Shown piece by piece: positions 1 to 7,034 of a stretch of 17,120 bases of DNA. The translations under genes were made by a program, and so were the position numbers. The stretch comes from Pseudomonadota bacterium (lineage in GTDB: Bacteria; Pseudomonadota; Alphaproteobacteria; Rhizobiales; Devosiaceae): the NCBI GenBank assembly GCA_023430705.1, contig JAEYZJ010000055.1, positions 1 to 17,120 on the forward strand. The letters run 5' to 3'. Position 1 is the stretch's first letter, and every line of letters starts with the position of its first letter. The notes under the pieces were generated by a model. It saw nothing but the letters and a program-made list of their open reading frames with translations, was not told where the DNA came from and ran no database searches.

Positions 1-23
1 TTCTTGATTTCGAGAACCGACAT
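1..23 (-). CDS. Start of ABC transporter ATP-binding protein (partial, cut by left window edge)
   Basis: Only seven codons are visible (MSVLEIK), reading leftwards off the window. The ATG at 23 follows an AGGAA Shine-Dalgarno sequence with a 5-nt spacer, and this SD overlaps the TAG stop of the preceding permease. An N-terminus of this type is common in PotA/FbpC-class ATPases, and the binding protein and two permeases just upstream otherwise lack their ATPase. The identification therefore rests on the start signal, the operon position and a few residues, not on any Walker motif. It would energise import by the two permeases. Confidence 0.6.
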
Positions 24-31
24 GGACGTTC

Positions 32-853
32 CTAGGCGCCGAAGCCGCGGGCAAAGCTACCCGAGCTGATGACCCGACGTGCAAACAGGAGGGCGATGAA
101 GGACGGTATCCAGAGCAGCACCGAGAGTACCGCACCGTACTGGATCACTGGCTGGTTATTGATGAAGCTGATCATCAGTACCGGCAGCGTGCGGATTTGC
201 GGCGCGCCGATCAGCCAGGCGCCCTCGGTCTCATAGAAGGTCCCGACGAAGCTCAGGAGGATCGCCGCCGCAATGGTGGGCCCGGCCTGGGGCAGGGTGA
301 TCGACCAGAACACGCGGAGCGGCGAGGCCCCGACGTCGCGTGCCGCCTCCTCCATCCGGCGATCGACCGCCTGGAACGCGGCGACGGGAATCCAGATCAT
401 GAACAGCAGCGTGCCGACGAGCTGGATCAGAACCACGCCCCAGAACGTCCCGATCAGGTTGAGTTGCAGGAAGATGCCGGCGATGGCGACGAGAAGGCCG
501 AACTTGGGGAAGGCGTGCCCGGCGAGAAACGAGAAGAACAGGATGTTCCGCCCCGGAAAATCGAGCCGTGCGAATGCGTAGGCCGCTGGGAGGCAGATCA
601 GTGCCGACAGGAACGTCACCATGGTGGCGAGGCTGAGGCTCATGGTGATCGAACCCCAGACGTCGCCGCGCGCCAGCGTCTGGTTCCAGAACCTGAGCCC
701 GAACTCCTGGGGGATCACCGAAGGATAGCGCCACACATTGGTGAAAGCCCAGGTTCCCACCACCAGCAGCGGGAACACGATCACCAGGGTCAGCGCAACC
801 GCGAAGCCGATGCCGACCCAGTCGATCCGCCTTTCCTCTCGAACTCGTGCCAT
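32..853 (-). CDS. ABC transporter permease, PotC-like (second permease of a PotABCD/AfuABC-type importer)
   Basis: A 273-residue inner-membrane permease subunit. Hydrophobic segments lie at about residues 13-35, 68-95, 104-130, 134-160, 192-210 and 240-258, the usual six-helix layout. The cytoplasmic EAA loop that docks the ATPase is at 167-189 (EEAARDVGASPLRVFWSITLP, with conserved EAA, G and LP). The length is normal for PotC/FbpB-half permeases. The start ATG at 853 lies one base beyond the stop of the first permease (stop 857-855), so the two are translationally coupled. Its TAG stop overlaps the SD of the presumed ATPase gene. The substrate cannot be read from the sequence: polyamine, ferric-iron, thiamine and phosphonate importers share this fold. 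Confidence 0.9.
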   Translation of the reverse strand: MARVREERRIDWVGIGFAVALTLVIVFPLLVVGTWAFTNVWRYPSVIPQEFGLRFWNQTLARGDVWGSITMSLSLATMVTFLSALICLPAAYAFARLDFPGRNILFFSFLAGHAFPKFGLLVAIAGIFLQLNLIGTFWGVVLIQLVGTLLFMIWIPVAAFQAVDRRMEEAARDVGASPLRVFWSITLPQAGPTIAAAILLSFVGTFYETEGAWLIGAPQIRTLPVLMISFINNQPVIQYGAVLSVLLWIPSFIALLFARRVISSGSFARGFGA

Positions 854-854
854 C

Positions 855-1733
855 TCAGGGCGCTCGATTCTTCGCGACGGAGCGCACGTAGAACAGCCCG
901 AAAACGATGCAGAAGGCGAAGGTGACGACAGCCTGGGTGATGGCCATCGTCGGGTCGTTCACGTCGCGGAACGTGCGTTGCATGAACGGTCCCATCATTT
1001 CCGGGGCCGCTGGCCCGAGGACATAGGGCAGGGTGAAGGATGAAAAGATGCCGAGCACGGTAAAGCTCACTGCTACGAGAATTGAGTTTGAGATGCGTGG
1101 CAGGATGATGTGCCACAGCACCGCCAGGGGCCTCGCGCCGACGTCCCGCGCTGCCTCGATCGACTGGTTGGAGACGCTCGCTAGCCCGGCGAGCAGGATC
1201 AGCACCGTCAGCGGAATGTTATCCCAGACGAGACCGATAACCGGCCCCCAGGGGGTCAGGTAGGGCGACCGGATCTTGGGCAGCCCGACGGCGTTCAGAA
1301 GCAGGTCGACCGTTCCGTTAGGGCCGAGCACGCGGATGATCGCGTAGCTCAGGATGATCGAGGGCACGAACATCGGGAAGATCGCCAGGCCCTGGACGTA
1401 GGCGGCGAGGCGTCCCTTGGCGAAGCGCAGGTACAGCGCGATCGGTACGCAGATCAACACCAGCAGGAGGGCGCAGACGCCCGTCGTCCAGAGCGTCACC
1501 GACAGGTTGTTGAGGCTGTACTGATCCGAGAAGAAGAAGCGGTATGTCGCCAGCGAGAAACTGTGCCCTGCGCCGTCGCCGGGCAACCACACAGTACGCC
1601 AGATGGCCGAAAGGATCGGCCAGATGATCATCCAGCACACCAGGAACACCGGGGCGGCAACGAGCAGGAGGCCGACCGGCCACCTGCTCTTCCTTGTGCC
1701 GACGGTGTCGTTCGACGCCGTCGTTGTCGTCAC
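855..1733 (-). CDS. ABC transporter permease, PotB-like (first permease)
   Basis: A 292-residue inner-membrane permease, partner of the one that follows. The first membrane helix is at about residues 19-44, then an extracytoplasmic stretch, then helices around 80-104, 115-137, 163-185, 215-240 and 265-284. The EAA loop is at 192-214 (IEAARDVGARPLAVLWHIILP), matching the family consensus EAAxxxG...LP. The start is GTG at 1733, overlapping the binding-protein stop as GTGA (1733-1730), so translation is probably coupled. It belongs to the MetI-like superfamily, PotB/AfuB-type. The substrate is undetermined. Confidence 0.9.
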   Translation of the reverse strand: MTTTTASNDTVGTRKSRWPVGLLLVAAPVFLVCWMIIWPILSAIWRTVWLPGDGAGHSFSLATYRFFFSDQYSLNNLSVTLWTTGVCALLLVLICVPIALYLRFAKGRLAAYVQGLAIFPMFVPSIILSYAIIRVLGPNGTVDLLLNAVGLPKIRSPYLTPWGPVIGLVWDNIPLTVLILLAGLASVSNQSIEAARDVGARPLAVLWHIILPRISNSILVAVSFTVLGIFSSFTLPYVLGPAAPEMMGPFMQRTFRDVNDPTMAITQAVVTFAFCIVFGLFYVRSVAKNRAP

Positions 1734-2878
1734 GAATTGGGATCCACGTTGGGGGCGACGTTGCGATACCAGCCCTCGTTGATCGCCTTTTCCCAGTCGC
1801 CGCCCGGAAAGTTGGGGATCGTCTCGGGGATGACGTCCTTGAACTTCTCGCGCAGGTCAGCCGAGACATAGTCCCAAGAGACGCCGGGGAAGCCGCCCAA
1901 TTCCGTCAGCACCGCCGACTGGATTTCCTCAGTCAGGATGAAGTCGGCGAGCTTGAGTGCGGCATCCCGATTGACCCCGTTCGAGAGCACCACCGAGCGC
2001 GAGAAGCCACCCGGCAGCGCCAGGTCCTGCAACTGGACGAGGCCCGTAGTTTCGGGGAGCACGCCCTGGTCGATTGCCGACAGGGCCTGATCGGACCAGG
2101 CGGGGATCATCGTCACCGCGCTCTGTCCCAGCAACTGGATCGACTGCGTGTTGCCCGAAGTGTAGGCGCCGTTATCGAACAAGGAGGGGGCAATGTCGTT
2201 GAGGATCTCCCAGGCGGGGGGCAACGCTTTTTCGCCCAGTTCGCCAAAGTTGGTGGTGTTGAACACCGCCGGATCCTTGCCGTTTGCCTCGTAGATCGCG
2301 CGACGCACGAAATTGCCGCCCGAACCACCCTTGTTGGGCCTGTTGTAGATGAACTGCCCGGGGTTGGCCTTGATCCATGCGACAAGCTCGGGCCAGGTCT
2401 TTGGCGCATTTGCCGGATTGAGCTTGGTCGTGTCGTAGGCCAGCAGCACCTGGCTGCCGCGATAGGGCATCGAGTAGTCGCTTTCGATGGCCAGCGGATT
2501 GATCTTGGACCAGTTCGAGAGTCCGGCTTCCTTCATGTTGACGAAGAGGCCTGCTTCGATGGCCCCCGAAGGCAGGAGCGGATCGTAGGACTCGAAGTAG
2601 TCGGCCTGCGGATCTGCATTGCTCGACAACGCCGCAAGCGCACGCTCGCCTATGGCGATGTTGCCGGGCCCATCACCGGCATCCACCAGGTTGATCGTGA
2701 CGCCCGGATTGGCAGCCTCGAACTTCGGTTTGACCACATTGGTCCAGAAGTCGAGGATGTTCTGATCCGATGATGTGTACCAGTCGATGCGGCCGGCTTC
2801 GGCGAAAACCGCCCGCGGCAACAGAACCATGCCGGCTGCGGTTCCGCCGACGGAAAGCATAAAAGCACGACGTTTCAT
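1730..2878 (-). CDS. ABC transporter periplasmic solute-binding protein (family 1, PotD/AfuA-like) with Tat-like signal
   Basis: A 382-residue secreted binding protein that delivers solute to the two downstream permeases. The N-terminus begins MKRRAFML, with a twin-arginine-like RRxFxL core, then a hydrophobic stretch to about residue 24 and a probable cleavage at AVFA-EAG near residue 26. The mature protein opens with IDWYTSSDQNILDFW, typical of the fold shared by PotD, FbpA/AfuA and 2-aminoethylphosphonate binding proteins. The C-terminal part has the usual ALKLADFILTEEIQSAVL helix seen in family-1 binding proteins. The start at 2878 was chosen over an in-frame ATG at 2977 because a strong AGGAGG (2893-2888) precedes it and the signal peptide begins there. 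First gene of a four-gene operon. The ligand is not identifiable. Confidence 0.88.
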   Translation of the reverse strand: MKRRAFMLSVGGTAAGMVLLPRAVFAEAGRIDWYTSSDQNILDFWTNVVKPKFEAANPGVTINLVDAGDGPGNIAIGERALAALSSNADPQADYFESYDPLLPSGAIEAGLFVNMKEAGLSNWSKINPLAIESDYSMPYRGSQVLLAYDTTKLNPANAPKTWPELVAWIKANPGQFIYNRPNKGGSGGNFVRRAIYEANGKDPAVFNTTNFGELGEKALPPAWEILNDIAPSLFDNGAYTSGNTQSIQLLGQSAVTMIPAWSDQALSAIDQGVLPETTGLVQLQDLALPGGFSRSVVLSNGVNRDAALKLADFILTEEIQSAVLTELGGFPGVSWDYVSADLREKFKDVIPETIPNFPGGDWEKAINEGWYRNVAPNVDPNS

Positions 2879-2887
2879 GGTTTGGTC

Positions 2888-2893
2888 CCTCCT
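2888..2893 (-). promoter_or_regulatory. Ribosome binding site of the solute-binding protein gene
   Basis: A perfect AGGAGG on the minus strand, 9 nt before the ATG at 2878. It decides the start against the longer in-frame ATG at 2977. Confidence 0.75.
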
Positions 2894-2990
2894 GTTCGCC
2901 GGCGGGCGTTTCCCGCGGCAGGCCGATCTCCCGTTAGCCTTGGCTGACCAGACTAGCCCGGCCAAATCCGCTGGCAAGCAGAAAATGGAA

Positions 2991-3006
2991 CATAAGTTCT
3001 ATTATG
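2991..3006. promoter_or_regulatory. Palindrome in the promoter region of the ABC importer operon (candidate operator/promoter)
   Basis: CATAAGTTCTATTATG has perfect 5-bp inverted arms (CATAA/TTATG) around a 6-bp centre. It is embedded in an AT-rich patch that stands out in GC-rich DNA, about 113 bp before the binding-protein start. On the minus strand it contains CATAAT, a plausible -10 hexamer, though no convincing -35 is visible. An overlapping GAAC-ATAA-GTTC repeat lies at 2989-3000. Regulator unknown. The rest of the 256-bp gap (2879-3134) contains a GCGCT/AGCGC inverted repeat (3041-3056) and a direct repeat at 3064-3081, but no gene that I can support. Confidence 0.35.
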
Positions 3007-3063
3007 ACAGCTGCGCGGCTGACTCGTTCCACAACCTTCGGCGCTGCTTTAAGCGCGGCCAGG

Positions 3064-3081
3064 TGACACCCCGATGACACC
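3064..3081. repeat. Tandem heptamer TGACACC, 11-bp period
   Basis: TGACACC occurs at 3064-3070 and 3075-3081, one helical turn apart, in the gap between the lysE-type gene and the ABC importer operon. Such spacing fits two half-sites on the same DNA face, but two copies of seven bases may be chance. Confidence 0.3.
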
Positions 3082-3134
3082 TCCAGCGGGAATTCCACCT
3101 TCGCAGAGCGTGTCGCGATCGGCCTCGCCAAGTT

Positions 3135-3704
3135 CTATCCGAGGACAGAGGCCGCGATCAGTCCGGCAAACCCGACCAATGCCACCGATGCCACGCGGCG
3201 GATGAGACCGCCATGTTGTTTGCCGGCGGCAGCGCCCAGGGCCCGCCCCACCACAATCCAGCACAGGCCCACGCTCGGCACGGCGATCGCGAATGCAGCG
3301 AAGTACAGGGCGAGGGCAGGGTGCTCTGCCGGAATGATGCTGAGCGCGAAAAAGAGTGACTTGGGGTTCAGCAATGTCGTGATGAACACGGACCGGGCGC
3401 TCACCGTCCCCGCATCAGTCAGCGCCGCCTTCTCACGCCAGAGCCGGACGGCAACCCACCCCAGATATGTCACCACCGCAATCTTTAGGGTCACCCCAAC
3501 CCACGGATGGGCCTGGATGATCGGCCCGAGGACAACGCGGACCGCCGTGATGGCAACCAGGTAACCGGTCAGTTCCCCGACCAGCAAGGACAGCGAGCGG
3601 CTGACGCCGAGCGTCGCCCCCGATGTCGCGAGAAGGGTGTTGGTCGGGCCGGGCGTGCTGAGGAGAGTGAGTACGGCTAAAATGAAGAGGGTCGGGTCGG
3701 TCAT
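3135..3704 (-). CDS. LysE/RhtB-family amino-acid/metabolite exporter
   Basis: A 189-residue inner-membrane protein. The family hallmark is near the N-terminus (STPGPTNTLLATSG, residues 16-29), and a second conserved loop has LNPKSLFFAL around residues 112-121. There are five to six hydrophobic segments. Characterised relatives export lysine, homoserine, threonine or cysteine by proton antiport, but substrates in this family cannot be predicted from sequence. It is slightly shorter than typical members (about 200-210 residues) yet has both conserved motifs, so it appears intact. It starts at ATG 3704 with only a weak GAGCGA-like SD. It lies 78 bp downstream of the MelR-like gene on the same strand, so co-transcription is possible; a functional link to sugar use is not evident. 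Confidence 0.85.
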   Translation of the reverse strand: MTDPTLFILAVLTLLSTPGPTNTLLATSGATLGVSRSLSLLVGELTGYLVAITAVRVVLGPIIQAHPWVGVTLKIAVVTYLGWVAVRLWREKAALTDAGTVSARSVFITTLLNPKSLFFALSIIPAEHPALALYFAAFAIAVPSVGLCWIVVGRALGAAAGKQHGGLIRRVASVALVGFAGLIAASVLG

Positions 3705-3782
3705 CGGTTTCGCTCGTACGCGTCACGCGCGAGTGAACAGGGGCTCGCCAGCGTCCGCAAGCCCGCCGAAACCCTGAGTGGA

Positions 3783-4709
3783 CTACCGGAGGTAGTGCGC
3801 CCGCATCTGCCTTGGTGTCAGGCCATAGGCGTTGCGGAACTGGACATAGAACTGGCTGAGCGCCGTAAAGCCACTCTCGAACGCCACGTTCTCGATCGAC
3901 AACCCGCCCTCGAAGAGCAGCGACCGGGCTCGGATCAGGCGCATGCGCACTACGAACTTGTGCATCGGCACCCGCATCACCTCGGTGAAGAGGTTCAGCG
4001 CATAGTTCGGGTGCAGCCCCACCACCTTGGCCACGTCCTCTGCCCTGAGGGGCTCCTTGAGGTTCTCTAGGATGTGCCGGATCATCGCCACGACGTAGCG
4101 CAGCGGCGATGCGGCCCGCATGGAGTGGCCGACGCTCTCGATCCATGGGTCCATCAGGATGTCCCACCCGGTAACCGCCGCTCGGCGCAGCATCAGCGCG
4201 ATCTCCTCCTTGAGGATGTCCGTGCGCTCCGCATCGCCCGACCGATAGTCCTGGTACCAGCGCTCAAGCGTGTCTGACCCGATCGTCTCCGGCGGCAACA
4301 TGACGACGCCACCACCCATCATGGTGTCGGTCAGCTTCCCGAGGTTTGGCATATGCAGGAAGCTGTCGAGGGGCAGATAGACGTTGCACTGCCGGGCATT
4401 GCGATCGGGACCGGTATCGAGGGCCACCGTCTGGTGCGGGATGCCTGCCCAGAAGAGCACGAGTCGTCCCGGCGGGATTTGCACCGGGCGCCCATCGATC
4501 AGGTAGTCCATGCTGCCCGAACTCAGCCAGTTGAGTTCGATATGCCCGTGTGAATGTTCCTTCGGCATGATCTGTGGGTCAAACCACCGGATCCCGAAGC
4601 GGCCGAACGCCTGGTTCTGGGCGTAGAAGCGCCTGTCCGGACGCGGCACCGGCGCGGTGGCTTTCTCCCTGGGTTTGCCCGGAGAAAAGTGTTGTGGCGG
4701 CTCGCTCAT
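3783..4709 (-). CDS. melR: AraC-family transcriptional activator, MelR/AgpT-like
   Basis: A 308-residue regulator with an N-terminal cupin-like sugar-sensing domain (about residues 38-125) and two C-terminal helix-turn-helix motifs (about 222-243 and 270-292, ending GLTPRQMRAHYLR). The sensing domain closely follows what I recall of E. coli MelR: PQIMPKEHSHGHIELN, then a DYLIDGRPVQIPPGRLVLFWAGIPHQ-type segment; MelR is 302 residues. It diverges from an operon encoding an oligosaccharide importer and a MelA alpha-galactosidase, so it very likely activates that operon in response to melibiose or raffinose, as MelR does in E. coli and the AraC-like AgpT does in Sinorhizobium meliloti. The start at 4709 was preferred to a TTG at 4778 and an ATG at 4721 on length and conservation; its SD (AGCAGG) is weak, so the start is uncertain by a few codons. 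Confidence 0.88.
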   Translation of the reverse strand: MSEPPQHFSPGKPREKATAPVPRPDRRFYAQNQAFGRFGIRWFDPQIMPKEHSHGHIELNWLSSGSMDYLIDGRPVQIPPGRLVLFWAGIPHQTVALDTGPDRNARQCNVYLPLDSFLHMPNLGKLTDTMMGGGVVMLPPETIGSDTLERWYQDYRSGDAERTDILKEEIALMLRRAAVTGWDILMDPWIESVGHSMRAASPLRYVVAMIRHILENLKEPLRAEDVAKVVGLHPNYALNLFTEVMRVPMHKFVVRMRLIRARSLLFEGGLSIENVAFESGFTALSQFYVQFRNAYGLTPRQMRAHYLR

Positions 4710-4733
4710 CGGCCTGCTGCCCATCTGTAAAAA

Positions 4734-4768
4734 CCGGAAATACCCATTCAGATAACGGGATTGTCCGG
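4734..4768. promoter_or_regulatory. Imperfect inverted repeat in the melR-agpA divergent promoter region (candidate operator)
   Basis: The arms are CCGGAAATACCC (4734-4745) and GGGATTGTCCGG (4757-4768), matching at 9 of 12 positions around an 11-bp centre. It sits in the 160-bp gap between the divergent regulator and importer genes, where an activator site is expected. A perfect CCTTGCAAGG palindrome follows at 4771-4780. A TTGACG at 4790-4795 resembles a -35 for agpA, but no good -10 follows, as is common for activator-dependent promoters. Binding by the MelR-like protein is inference; AraC-family sites are more often direct repeats. Confidence 0.35.
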
Positions 4769-4860
4769 CCCCTTGCAAGGTCTACCATTTTGACGCTGGG
4801 ACGGGATGGCGGTCGGTAGGAGGGCCGCTATTGGCGCATGTGCGCTGGTCCCATGCCGAG

Positions 4861-4865
4861 GGAGG
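4861..4865 (+). promoter_or_regulatory. Ribosome binding site of agpA
   Basis: GGAGG, extended upstream as GAGGGAGG, lies 4 nt before the ATG at 4870. It fixes the start there rather than at the in-frame ATG-less TTG at 4831, and the signal peptide also begins at 4870. Confidence 0.7.
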
Positions 4866-4869
4866 AACC

Positions 4870-6963
4870 ATGCGTAACCACCTTTTTGCCCTTGGCGGGG
4901 CAGGGCTGCTGCTTGGCGTGTCGCTGATTGCAGCGCAGGCCCAGACGATCGCCCCGACCACGCCGCCCGATCCGCCGAACTTCGACGCTCAGGGCACGCC
5001 CAACTTTGTCGGCATTGCCGACGTGTACGAGTACAAGGCTCTGCCGGAATACAAGGAGCCCGACTTCGTCAAGGCCTTCGTCGATGCGGGCCAGTTGCCG
5101 CCGGTCGCCGACCGCCTGCCCAAGGAGCCGCTGGTATTCAAGACGGCTGACATGCCGGACGGCGTCGGCGTCTATGGCGACGTGATGCGCCACGTCATCG
5201 GCGGTCGTCCCGAGGGCTGGAACTACATGGCCGGCCAGTCGCAGGGATGGGGTGGCATCGACATCGGCACCATGGAGTGCCTCACCCGCACCGGCCCGCT
5301 CTTCCAGATCAAGGCCGAGGAGCTGGCGCCCATGCCAAACCTCGCCAGGTCCTGGGAATGGAGCGAGGATGGCCACAAGCTGACCATGCACCTCGTCGAG
5401 GGGGCGAAGTGGTCCGATGGCGTGCCGTTCACGTCCGAGGACATCATGTTCTACTGGGAGGACAATGTCGTCGATGCCAACGTGACGCCGCTTAACGGCG
5501 CCTCTCCCGAGACGTTCGGGGAGGGTACCACGCTCGAGGCGGTGGACGACTACACCGTCGTGTGGACCTTCAAGGAAGCGTTCCCGCGCCAGTATATCTA
5601 CCAGATGGCGTACGGCACCTTCTGCCCCGGTCCGGCCCACATCTTCAAGCCGCTGCACCCGAAGTACTCGTCCAACACGTACGACCAGTACAAGAACGCC
5701 ATCAAGCCCGAGTACATGAACGTCCCCGTGATGGGCGCATGGGTGCCTGTCGAGTACCGGCCGGACGACATCGTGGTGATGCGACGCAACCCGTACTACT
5801 GGAAGGTCGATGAGAGCGGCAACCAGTTGCCCTACCTCAACGAGGTGCACTACCGGCTCTCGACCTGGGCCGACCGTGACGTGCAGGCTGTGGCGGGTAC
5901 GGGCGACTTCTCAAACCTTGAGCAGGCCGAGAGCTATGTCGAGGCGCTGAAGCGCTCCGCAGATCCCAATGCGCCCGCCCGGCTTCAGTTTGGCGCCCGG
6001 ACCATTGGCTACACGCTCTATCCCAACCTGTCCGGGAACGGCTGGGGCGAACCCGATGCTCGCGGGCAGGCCGTTCGCGAACTGAACCGCAACGAGGACT
6101 TCCGCAAGGCGATCAGCTACGCGCTCGACCGTCAGCGTCTCGGCGAGGCCCTGGTGAAGGGACCGTTCACTGCCATCTATCCGGGCGGCCTCTATGCCGG
6201 CACCGCCTACTACGACAAGGACTCGACCGTCTATTATCCGTACTCGCTCGAGACCGCCAAGGAGCACCTCCAGAAGGCTGGCCTCGAGGACACCGACGGC
6301 AACGGCATCGTCAACTTCCCGGCCGATACGCCCGGCGTGGGCGGCCAGGACGTGGAGATCACAATCCTCGCCAATGCCGACTACCAGACCGACAAGAACC
6401 TCGCCGAGGGCGTTATCGCCATGATGGAGCCGCTCGGCATTCGCGTCATCGCCAACTTGCTTGCCGGCACCCAGCGTGATGCCACCTACCAGTCAGGCAA
6501 GTACGACTGGCAGGTCTTCCGCAACGGCACCGAACTGATCTCGGTGGTGCAGAACACCGTCGCCCTCGCGCCCACCGGCCCGCAGATCAGTGCATCGCAC
6601 CGCTCCGGTACGGACGGGACCCTGGACCTGCTGCCTTTCGAGCAGGAGATGGTCGACAGCGTGAACGCATTCATCGCCACCGACGATGCGGACGAGCGCA
6701 AGGAACTGATGAAGAAGTATCAGCGGGCCTACACCGAGCACCTGTTCGGTATCGGCCTCACCCAGTACCCGGGTGCCCTGATCGTCAACAAGCGCTTTGC
6801 CAACATCCCGGCCGGCGCCCCGATCTTCATGTTCAACTGGGCTGAGGACAACATCATCCGCGAGCGTGTCTACGTGCCTGCGGACAAGCAGCAGAACTAC
6901 GAGTTGCACCCCGACACCCTCCCGGGTGCGCCCGGCTCCGCCGGTCCGGTCGCTGTCGAGTAG
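4870..6963 (+). CDS. agpA: Alpha-galactoside ABC transporter periplasmic binding protein, AgpA-like (SBP family 5)
   Basis: A 697-residue secreted protein. A Sec signal peptide spans residues 1-24, with cleavage likely after AQA. The family-5 (OppA/DppA) signature is near residues 172-195 (HLVEGAKWSDGVPFTSEDIMFYWED). It is clearly longer than ordinary dipeptide-binding proteins (about 530 residues), as are the large family-5 proteins that bind oligosaccharides in rhizobia and thermophiles. In S. meliloti, AgpA, a protein of this family, is required for melibiose and raffinose use. The adjacent MelR-like activator, matched Dpp-type transporter and MelA make the same role likely here. First gene of a five-gene plus-strand operon; a hairpin follows it at 6986-7009. 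The ligand is inferred from context, not from binding residues. Confidence 0.85.
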   Translation: MRNHLFALGGAGLLLGVSLIAAQAQTIAPTTPPDPPNFDAQGTPNFVGIADVYEYKALPEYKEPDFVKAFVDAGQLPPVADRLPKEPLVFKTADMPDGVGVYGDVMRHVIGGRPEGWNYMAGQSQGWGGIDIGTMECLTRTGPLFQIKAEELAPMPNLARSWEWSEDGHKLTMHLVEGAKWSDGVPFTSEDIMFYWEDNVVDANVTPLNGASPETFGEGTTLEAVDDYTVVWTFKEAFPRQYIYQMAYGTFCPGPAHIFKPLHPKYSSNTYDQYKNAIKPEYMNVPVMGAWVPVEYRPDDIVVMRRNPYYWKVDESGNQLPYLNEVHYRLSTWADRDVQAVAGTGDFSNLEQAESYVEALKRSADPNAPARLQFGARTIGYTLYPNLSGNGWGEPDARGQAVRELNRNEDFRKAISYALDRQRLGEALVKGPFTAIYPGGLYAGTAYYDKDSTVYYPYSLETAKEHLQKAGLEDTDGNGIVNFPADTPGVGGQDVEITILANADYQTDKNLAEGVIAMMEPLGIRVIANLLAGTQRDATYQSGKYDWQVFRNGTELISVVQNTVALAPTGPQISASHRSGTDGTLDLLPFEQEMVDSVNAFIATDDADERKELMKKYQRAYTEHLFGIGLTQYPGALIVNKRFANIPAGAPIFMFNWAEDNIIRERVYVPADKQQNYELHPDTLPGAPGSAGPVAVE

Positions 6964-6985
6964 ACCCGGCTGACGGCAAACCTGC

Positions 6986-7009
6986 GCAAGGGGGCTGTCG
7001 TCCCCTTGC
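6986..7009 (+). other. Intercistronic RNA hairpin between agpA and the first permease
   Basis: GCAAGGGG (6986-6993) and CCCCTTGC (7002-7009) form a perfect 8-bp stem with an 8-nt loop, in the 71-bp gap after the agpA stop. No U-run follows, and the next gene's SD (GGAGGAG) starts about 10 nt downstream, so this looks like an mRNA-stabilising or partial-attenuation element rather than a full terminator. Such elements commonly raise the yield of the binding protein relative to the permeases. Confidence 0.65.
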
Positions 7010-7034
7010 CGCCCGGCCGGAGGAGAGTGCGACC

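Noticed and set aside
1694..2773. Plus-strand open frame opposite the solute-binding protein
   Set aside because: The minus-strand gene has an SD, a signal peptide, and coupled downstream genes; the plus frame has none of these.
3729..3748. GCGAG/CTCGC inverted repeat between the MelR-like gene and the LysE-type gene as a terminator
   Set aside because: Only 5-bp arms with a 10-nt loop and no T-run; too weak in GC-rich DNA.
4710..4778. N-terminal extension of the MelR-like regulator from a TTG codon at 4778
   Set aside because: The extra 23 residues have no counterpart in MelR-type proteins, would cover the candidate operator, and need a rare TTG start with no SD.
4790..4818. A sigma-70 promoter for agpA with TTGACG as -35
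   Set aside because: The hexamer at the right spacing (TCGGTA) is a poor -10, so I mention it only as a possibility and do not list it as a promoter.
4828..5850. Minus-strand open frame opposite the agpA 5' part
   Set aside because: The plus strand has a signal peptide, a strong SD and the family-5 signature; the antisense product is an H/V/R/D-rich shadow.
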